This document shows, piece by piece, positions 58,712-64,000 of a DNA stretch of 64,000 nucleotides. Position numbers and translations under genes: made by a program. The stretch's first letter is position 1. Each line of letters opens with the position of its first letter. The notes beneath the pieces are model-generated. The model was not told where the DNA came from, ran no database searches, and saw only the letters and a list, made by a program, of their open reading frames with translations. Source of the stretch: Actinosynnema pretiosum (GTDB lineage: Bacteria; Actinomycetota; Actinomycetes; Mycobacteriales; Pseudonocardiaceae); contig NZ_JAMTCF010000005.1 in NCBI RefSeq assembly GCF_024171695.1, positions 62,001 to 126,000 of the forward strand, given 5' to 3'.

Positions 58712-60505
58712 TTGCGCGAGAAGAGCATTCCGCCGCTCTACGAGGTCCCCGCCGATGACAGCCTGCTCGGCCCGGTCATCCGCAACACCGCCGAGCAACC
58801 CGAGCGCGTCCTGCTCGCCCGCCAGGTCGACGGCGGGTGGCTGGACGTCACCGCGGCCCGCTTCCTCGCCGAGGTGCGCTCCGCGGCCAAGGGGCTGATC
58901 GCCTCGGGCGTCAAGCCCCGCGACAAGGTCGCGATCATGTCGCGCACCCGCTACGAGTGGACCGTCCTGGACTACGCGGTCTGGGGCGCGGGCGCGGTGT
59001 CCGTGCCCATCTACGAGACCTCGTCGGCCGAGCAGGTCGAGTGGATCCTCAAGGACTCCGGCGCCGTCGCGGTCGTCGTGGAGACCGAGGCGCACCTCGC
59101 GCTGGTCGCGCGGGTCCGACCGGGCTTACCCGCGCTCACCCAGGTCTGGACCATCGACGACGGCGCGCTGGAGCAGCTCGACGCCGGTGGCGCGTCCGTG
59201 AGTGACGAGCAGCTCGACGAGCGGATCAAGACCCTCGGCCCCGACGAGCTGGCCACGATCATCTACACCTCCGGCACCACCGGCCGCCCCAAGGGCTGCG
59301 TGATCACCCACCGGAACCTGCTGGCGGAGTGCGGGAACACCATCGCCCGGTTGCGACCGCTGTTCCACGACGACGCCTCCTCGCTGCTGTTCCTGCCGCT
59401 GGCGCACGTGCTGGGCCGCGTCATCCAGCTCTGCTCGCTCGCCGCCCCGGTCAAGCTCGGCCACGTCAGCGACCTCAAGGAGCTGCCCGCCGCGCTGGCC
59501 ACGTTCCAGCCCACCTTCCTGCCCGCCGTGCCGCGCGTGTTCGAGAAGGTCTACAACTCGGCGCGCGCCCAGGCCGTCGCGGGCGGCAAGCAGAAGGTCT
59601 TCGACCTGGCCGTCGACACCTCCATCGCGTACAGCAGGGCGCTGGAGACCCCGTCCGGGCCGGGATTGGCGTTGAAGCTCAAGCACAAGCTGTTCGACCG
59701 CCTCGTCTACGGCAAGCTCCGCGCGGTCCTCGGCGGACGGGCCGCCTACGCCCTGTCCGGCGGAGCCCCGCTCGGCGAACGCCTCGGCCACTTCTACCGG
59801 GGCCTGGGGTTCGTGGTGCTGGAGGGCTACGGCCTCGCCGAGTCCAGCGCCGCGACCACGACCAACCCGCCGGACGTGCAGAAGATCGGCACGGTCGGCC
59901 TGCCGCTGCCCGGCTCGTCGGTGCGCATCGCCGAGGACGGCGAGATCCAGCTCAAGGGCGAGCACATCTTCACCGGCTACTGGAACAACCCCGAGGCCAC
60001 CGCGGCCGTGCTGGACGCGGACGGCTGGTTCAGCACCGGCGACCTCGGCGCCCTGGACGAGGAGGGCTACCTCAGGATCACCGGCCGCAAGAAGGAGATC
60101 ATCGTGACGGCGGGCGGCAAGAACGTCGCCCCGGCCGTCATCGAGGACCGCATCCGCTCGCACGCGCTCGTGGCGGAGTGCATGGTCGTCGGCGACGCGC
60201 AGCCGTTCATCGCCGCGCTGATCACCCTGGACGAGGAGATGCTGCCCCGCTGGGCGGCCCAGAACGGCAAGGAAGCCCTGACGCCGCAGCAGCTCCGGGT
60301 CGACCCCGAGCTGGTGGCGGAGGTGCAGCTGGCGGTGGACCTGGGCAACGCGGCGGTGTCGCGGGCGGAGGCGGTGCGCGAGTTCCGGATCCTGGACATC
60401 CAGTTCACCGAGGCGTCGGGGCACCTGACGCCGTCGCTGAAGCTGAAGCGGAACGTGGTGCGCAGGGACTTCGACGCGCAGATCCGGGAGATCTACGCGG
60501 AGTGA
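58712..60505 (+). CDS. Long-chain fatty-acid-CoA ligase (FadD15-like)
   Basis: From TTG 58712 the protein has 597 residues, the usual size for FadD15-type enzymes. GAGGAGGAG precedes the start by about ten bases. Adenylate-forming motifs are present: IIYTSGTTGRPKGCVITHRN near 184, FLPLAHVLGRV, ALSGGAPLGERLGHFYRGLG, VLEGYGLAESSAATTTNPP, WFSTGDLGALDEEGYLRITG and RKKEIIVTAGGKNVAPAVIE, with Lys in GHLTPSLKLKRN as the late adenylation residue. It activates fatty acids to acyl-CoA. It has no operon partner and is followed by a strong terminator. Confidence 0.95.
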   Translation: MREKSIPPLYEVPADDSLLGPVIRNTAEQPERVLLARQVDGGWLDVTAARFLAEVRSAAKGLIASGVKPRDKVAIMSRTRYEWTVLDYAVWGAGAVSVPIYETSSAEQVEWILKDSGAVAVVVETEAHLALVARVRPGLPALTQVWTIDDGALEQLDAGGASVSDEQLDERIKTLGPDELATIIYTSGTTGRPKGCVITHRNLLAECGNTIARLRPLFHDDASSLLFLPLAHVLGRVIQLCSLAAPVKLGHVSDLKELPAALATFQPTFLPAVPRVFEKVYNSARAQAVAGGKQKVFDLAVDTSIAYSRALETPSGPGLALKLKHKLFDRLVYGKLRAVLGGRAAYALSGGAPLGERLGHFYRGLGFVVLEGYGLAESSAATTTNPPDVQKIGTVGLPLPGSSVRIAEDGEIQLKGEHIFTGYWNNPEATAAVLDADGWFSTGDLGALDEEGYLRITGRKKEIIVTAGGKNVAPAVIEDRIRSHALVAECMVVGDAQPFIAALITLDEEMLPRWAAQNGKEALTPQQLRVDPELVAEVQLAVDLGNAAVSRAEAVREFRILDIQFTEASGHLTPSLKLKRNVVRRDFDAQIREIYAE

Positions 60506-60557
60506 GGCGGACGAGCCGCGGTGACCGGGAGCGCCCGGTCACCGCGGCTCGTCCGCC
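60506..60557. terminator. 24-bp perfect stem bidirectional terminator
   Basis: Two perfect 24-base arms (60506-60529 and 60534-60557) enclose an AGCG loop. The left arm begins GGCGGACGAGCC and ends GGTGACCGGG. It starts directly after the ligase stop and separates that gene from the convergent GON-domain gene. Confidence 0.9.
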
Positions 60558-60572
60558 TGGAGTCGTCGCGCC

Positions 60573-61298
60573 TCAGGAGATCTCGAAGCAGGGCTTCGGG
60601 CGCAGCAGCCCGCCGGGCGCGCAGGACAGCTCCAGCGCGGTCATCCCCGGCTGCGGGTTGGTCGGGTTGTAGAAGCCGGGCGCCGGGACGTTCCAGCCGC
60701 AGTAGCCGCCGCCGGTGAGGTCCGCGGACTGGTCGCCGGGGGTGAGCACGGCCGTGCCCGACGCCGCGAAACCGCCCACCTGGAACGTGTCGGAGACGGC
60801 GAACGCGGTGCCGCGCAGGTCGATGCTCGCCACCCCGCTCGCGGCCCCGTCGCAGCTCATCGCCGTGGCGTAGGGCATCGACGTCACGGTGGTGCTCCCG
60901 AGCGCGAGGGCGCCGGTGGACGTGGCGAAGGTCAGGTCGCCGATGTCGGCGGTCAGCGTCGCCGGGTCCACGCGCAGCTTGGTGAACGTGGTGCGCACGG
61001 TCGTCCCCGGCGAGGCGCCGCCCGCCGTGTACTGCGAGAAGTTGCCCTTCCCGCCGGTGTCCGGGAGGTCCAGGTACTCGCGCGGCGTGCCCGCCATGTC
61101 GTGGCAGTGCACGCCGAGCAGCCGCTGGTTCGTGAGCAGCAGGTACGGCCCGTCGGGCGCGGTGGGCAGGAGCGCGCGCACGGCCGCGCAGCTGTCGAGT
61201 GGCCCGCGCGGTTCGGCCGTCGCGGGGGCGGCGCCGAGCGCGGCCACCGCGACCAGCGCCGCGCCGGTGGCCAGCGCGCTGCGGAGAGCAGGTCCCAT
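60573..61298 (-). CDS. Secreted GON-domain protein
   Basis: This 241-residue protein starts at ATG 61298 with a Sec signal peptide ([20 protein letters not shown], cleavage near ATAEP). The mature part follows the GON-domain pattern: [58 protein letters not shown], and later [13 protein letters not shown] with [10 protein letters not shown]. Conserved Cys suggest disulfides. GON domains are known from animal ADAMTS proteases and occur in secreted actinomycete proteins. Their bacterial function is unknown. It stands alone and is convergent with the acyl-CoA ligase gene. Confidence 0.85.
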   Translation of the reverse strand: MGPALRSALATGAALVAVAALGAAPATAEPRGPLDSCAAVRALLPTAPDGPYLLLTNQRLLGVHCHDMAGTPREYLDLPDTGGKGNFSQYTAGGASPGTTVRTTFTKLRVDPATLTADIGDLTFATSTGALALGSTTVTSMPYATAMSCDGAASGVASIDLRGTAFAVSDTFQVGGFAASGTAVLTPGDQSADLTGGGYCGWNVPAPGFYNPTNPQPGMTALELSCAPGGLLRPKPCFEIS

Positions 61299-61440
61299 GT
61301 CGGGCTCGCAATCGTCGTGGGGGTGTGGCGGGAGCCGGGTCGGCTACCGGGAACCTAAAGCCGGGGCGCGACCCCGCTCCCCGGAAGCACCCCAGCAGGT
61401 GACCCCCTTCGGGACGCTGTCCCCCGGACGGGCGGGCCCC

Positions 61441-62055
61441 TCACCCCCGCAGGTACCGCGTCACCATCGCCACCAGCTCCTCCTCGAACACCTCCACCGC
61501 CGTGCTCCCCGGCGCGGCCATGAACTTGTGGGTGTTCATCTCCACCGTGAACAGCACCAGGTCCGCCGCCAGGCCCGGATCGCCCACCCGCACGTCCGGG
61601 TGCCGCTCCAGCACCTGGCGCACCTGCCCGGTCCGCAGCGCGCCGTGCCGGGCGACCGCGTCCAGCAGGTCCTGCGACGCCGCCGCCTCCTCGACCATCA
61701 GCCGCAGCAGCCTCGGGTCGTCGCGGTGGTGGTCGACCGCGTCGCGCACCAGCGCCCGCACCACCGCCTCCAGCGTCCCCGGCGCCAGGTCCAGCTCCTC
61801 GAACCCCGGCCACGAGCCCCGGTCCACGTGCTGGATCAGCAGCGCGGCCAGGATCGAGTCCTTGTTCGGGAAGTACTGGTACAGCGACCCGATCGACACC
61901 CGCGCCCGCTCGGCGATGCGGTTCGTGGTGCCCGCCGCGTACCCGTGCTCGGTGAAAACGTGAGCAGCGGCGGTGAGGATGCGCTCGCGGGTCAGCTCGG
62001 CGCGGACCTGGCGGGGCTTGCGACGTGGCTCCAAGCGGCGATCGGCGGACGGCAC
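61441..62055 (-). CDS. TetR-family transcriptional regulator
   Basis: This 204-residue regulator starts at GTG 62055 with AGGAGG seven bases upstream. The helix-turn-helix is [20 protein letters not shown], then [20 protein letters not shown], preceded by a basic arm ([16 protein letters not shown]). The C-terminal ligand domain ([20 protein letters not shown]) is typical of regulators with hydrophobic effectors. It is divergent from the PPOX-flavin reductase fusion gene, with an inverted repeat between them, so it probably represses that gene. Confidence 0.93.
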   Translation of the reverse strand: MPSADRRLEPRRKPRQVRAELTRERILTAAAHVFTEHGYAAGTTNRIAERARVSIGSLYQYFPNKDSILAALLIQHVDRGSWPGFEELDLAPGTLEAVVRALVRDAVDHHRDDPRLLRLMVEEAAASQDLLDAVARHGALRTGQVRQVLERHPDVRVGDPGLAADLVLFTVEMNTHKFMAAPGSTAVEVFEEELVAMVTRYLRG

Positions 62056-62098
62056 GGCTGGCCTCCTGGGGTGCGCGGAAAGCGAGTAGTCAAATACC

Positions 62099-62112
62099 TG
62101 AGCTAATGCTCA
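62099..62112. promoter_or_regulatory. Inverted repeat TGAGC-TAAT-GCTCA, candidate TetR operator
   Basis: Perfect 5-bp arms flank TAAT in the 87-base region between the tetR gene and the fusion oxidoreductase. The surrounding AATACCTGAGC and TCACAATAGTG are AT-rich and probably contain the promoter. The site is well placed to block it. Confidence 0.6.
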
Positions 62113-62142
62113 CAATAGTGTCATGAGCTGCGAGGACAACGC

Positions 62143-64000
62143 ATGACCGCCACGACGTCGCACCGGCTGGCCACCACCGCGCAGGTCGAGTCGGTGATCG
62201 GCCGCGCGCCCGCGCCCGTGCTGGCCAAGCAGATCACCGCGCTGGACGACGGCTGCCGCGCCGTGCTCGCCCGCTGCCCGCTCGCCGCCTTCGGCCACCG
62301 CGACGCGGACGGCGTCCAGCGCACCACCTTCGTCGGCGGCGCGCCGGGTTTCGCCCGCGTCCACTCGCCCACCCGCGTCTCGTTCGCGCTGCCGGACGCC
62401 CGCCCGCGCGGCCCGGTGTCGTTCACCTTCCTCCTGCCTGGCGTGGGGGAGACCTTGCGGCTCAACGGGAAGGCCGCCGAACGCGTGGGCGACGAGCAGT
62501 TCGTCGACGTGCTGGAGGCCTACGTGCACTGCGCCCAGGCCGTGATCCGCTCGGACCTGTGGCAACCACCCGTCCCCGCCGACCCCGCCCCGCGACCGCG
62601 CGGCACGGGCCCGCTCGCCGCCCCGGACGTGGCCGACTTCCTCGCCGCCGCGAGGTTCCTCGCACTGTCCACAGAGGACGGTGAAGGCGGCTCCGACACC
62701 AGCCCGCGCGGCGACCTCGCCCACGCGGCCCACCCCCTGGACGCCCGCACCCTCGCCATCCCCGACCGCAGGGGCAACAAGCGCGCCGACACCCTGCACA
62801 ACCTCGTCCACGACGACCGCGTCTCGTTCGCCGCGCTGATCCCCGGCCGCACCGACGTGCTGCACGTCAGCGGCCGGGCGTCGATCACCACCGACCCCGA
62901 GCTCCTCGAAACCCTCGCCCTGAAAGGAATCCCGCCGCACGCCGCGCTGCTCGTCGCCGTCGAGCACGCCGAGGTGACCCCGAACGCCGCGCTGACCCGC
63001 TCCCGCGCGTGGACCCCGCGAGCGCACGCCCGCCCCGGCGAGGTGCCCGACCTGATGGTCCTGGCAGGCGACCACCTGGCCGCGAACCTGGCCGCCCGCA
63101 AGGGTTTCCTGCCCCGCCTGCTCGCCGCGCTCACCCGCGTCCCCGGCCTGGGGGCGGTCCTGCGCCTGGTCATCAACCGCTCCTACCGCGCCAACCTGCG
63201 CCAGGAGGGCTACGGCGACGTCCGCCTCACCCCCACCACCCCGGAGCCCCCGTCCAGGGAAGTCGAGATCGCCGAGATCCGCAGGGAGACCCCCGACGCC
63301 GTCACCCTGGTCCTGGACTCCCCGCACCCCTTCGACTTCCGCCCCGGACAGTTCTTCACCCTGCTCGCCGACCTCGACGGCGAGCCGGTCCGCCGCTCCT
63401 ACTCCGCGTCCTCGGCCCCCGGCGGCACGAGCCTGGAGCTGACCGTCAAGCGCGTGCCCGGAGGCCGCTTCTCCACCCGCGCGAACCACGACCTGCGCGC
63501 GGGCGACCGCCTGCGCCTGCGCGGCCCGTCCGGCGCGTTCCACCTGGACCCGGCGGTCGACCGCGAGGTCGTCCTGCTCGCGGCGGGCAGCGGCATCACC
63601 CCGCTGATGAGCATGATCCGCGCCCTCCTCGCCACCGACGCCCCAGCCCGGATCGCCCTGCTGCGCACCGACCGCACCGCCGAGGACGTGATCTTCGCCG
63701 ACGAGCTCGCCGACCTGGCCCACCGCGACCCGGACCGCCTGTCGATCACCCAGGTCCTCACCGCAGACCAGGGCCGCCCGACCCCCGCGCGCGTCGAGTC
63801 CTGGCTCACCGCGCTCACCCCGTCCGACCGGGCCGCCTACTACGCCTGCGGCCCCGACCCCCTGGTCGCCCTGCTCCGCGAGGTCCTGACCGCCAGGGGC
63901 GTGCCCCCCGAGCGCGTCCACCACGAGCGCTACACCACCGCCGCCCCGACCCCGGTCGCCGCCCCGCAACCCCTGGTCGTCGTCGACGGCGCCCGCACCC
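62143..64000 (+). CDS. PPOX/FMN-binding protein fused to a ferredoxin reductase-type module, 3' partial
   Basis: ATG 62143 has GAGGAC seven bases upstream, and the frame is open to the window end (619 codons). Residues 1-130 form an unassigned N-terminal region. Residues 130-330 resemble a pyridoxamine-phosphate-oxidase-like flavin domain: VADFLAAARFLALSTEDGE, then LAIPDRRGNKRADTLHNLVH and DVLHVSGRASITTDPELLE. From about 365 a ferredoxin-NADP reductase-like module begins, with FAD motif RRSYSASSAPGG near 417 and NAD motif LLAAGSGITPLMSMIRALL near 480. The end (APQPLVVVDGARTP) looks like the start of a C-terminal [2Fe-2S] domain. Such fusions move electrons from NAD(P)H. Control by the divergent TetR is likely. 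Confidence 0.9.
   Translation, partial: MTATTSHRLATTAQVESVIGRAPAPVLAKQITALDDGCRAVLARCPLAAFGHRDADGVQRTTFVGGAPGFARVHSPTRVSFALPDARPRGPVSFTFLLPGVGETLRLNGKAAERVGDEQFVDVLEAYVHCAQAVIRSDLWQPPVPADPAPRPRGTGPLAAPDVADFLAAARFLALSTEDGEGGSDTSPRGDLAHAAHPLDARTLAIPDRRGNKRADTLHNLVHDDRVSFAALIPGRTDVLHVSGRASITTDPELLETLALKGIPPHAALLVAVEHAEVTPNAALTRSRAWTPRAHARPGEVPDLMVLAGDHLAANLAARKGFLPRLLAALTRVPGLGAVLRLVINRSYRANLRQEGYGDVRLTPTTPEPPSREVEIAEIRRETPDAVTLVLDSPHPFDFRPGQFFTLLADLDGEPVRRSYSASSAPGGTSLELTVKRVPGGRFSTRANHDLRAGDRLRLRGPSGAFHLDPAVDREVVLLAAGSGITPLMSMIRALLATDAPARIALLRTDRTAEDVIFADELADLAHRDPDRLSITQVLTADQGRPTPARVESWLTALTPSDRAAYYACGPDPLVALLREVLTARGVPPERVHHERYTTAAPTPVAAPQPLVVVDGART

Noticed and set aside
1-64000. tRNA, rRNA, riboswitch or prophage genes
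   Set aside because: No cloverleaf-like conserved arms, rRNA-like blocks, integrase or phage structural genes were recognised on reading. A covariance search was not possible.

Overview
The window is very GC-rich (well above 70% by eye), with strongly third-position-biased codons, many GTG starts and stop/start overlaps of the GTGA/ATGA type. Mycothiol-linked, ESX-linked, streptogrisin-type and leaderless features point to an actinomycete, most likely of the Pseudonocardiales (Actinosynnema/Saccharothrix-like). That placement is inference from gene content. I see no rRNA, tRNA or CRISPR array.

Layout. 1-2258 is the 3' end of a modular type I PKS gene (AT-ACP-TE, chain release). A small PqqD-like gene faces it. 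2869-8157 is a coupled operon: ABC ATPase, FtsX permease, histidine kinase, response regulator. 8288-11927 holds two decayed genes, a subtilase lacking its catalytic-Asp segment and a frameshifted epimerase. They are followed by a Tat-exported GH43 glycosidase with a LacI-type operator-like site. 13828-17983 is a candidate toxin/immunity pair: a 1138-residue protein with the N-terminal QRLQGTAGNRALSRLL-type motif of contractile-injection-associated cargo and an EndoU-like C-terminus, followed by a 241-residue candidate immunity protein.

18228-26297 is the most interesting region. A free-standing NRPS-type condensation protein diverges from a coupled five-gene operon: radical SAM/SPASM, acyl carrier protein, ATP-grasp ligase, Gfo/Idh/MocA dehydrogenase, MurG/GT-B-like glycosyltransferase. 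A phosphotransferase and a PimM-like PAS-LuxR regulator follow. The ATP-grasp plus carrier protein plus radical SAM set recalls butirosin side-chain chemistry (BtrJ/BtrI/BtrN), but the combination does not match a pathway I know. It is the best candidate for an undescribed biosynthetic system.

26602-38098 carries small conserved genes, a stand-alone protein resembling EF-G domain IV, an HslJ-like lipoprotein, two secreted serine proteases, an ESX accessory cassette (WXG/PE-like, DUF3558, PPE-like, EspG) without core secretion genes, and an SGNH esterase with a CBM2. A 15-base sequence containing the palindrome GAGAGCGCTCTC occurs both before the streptogrisin gene and inside the PAS-LuxR gene.

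38212-44651 has two two-component systems. The first response regulator ends in an 18-bp minisatellite coding for hexapeptide repeats. They flank an IS5-family transposase remnant, a scrambled lower-GC stretch and a VanZ-like gene. 44828-64000 is mostly ordinary chromosome: MMPL transporter, HelD/HelR-like helicase, HD protein, Ser/Thr kinase, ECF sigma factor with a membrane partner, DUF4241 protein, nitroreductase and TetR around a palindromic operator, ABM monooxygenase with an AraC regulator that may start at CTG, long-chain acyl-CoA ligase, GON-domain protein, and a TetR facing a PPOX-flavin reductase fusion that runs off the window.
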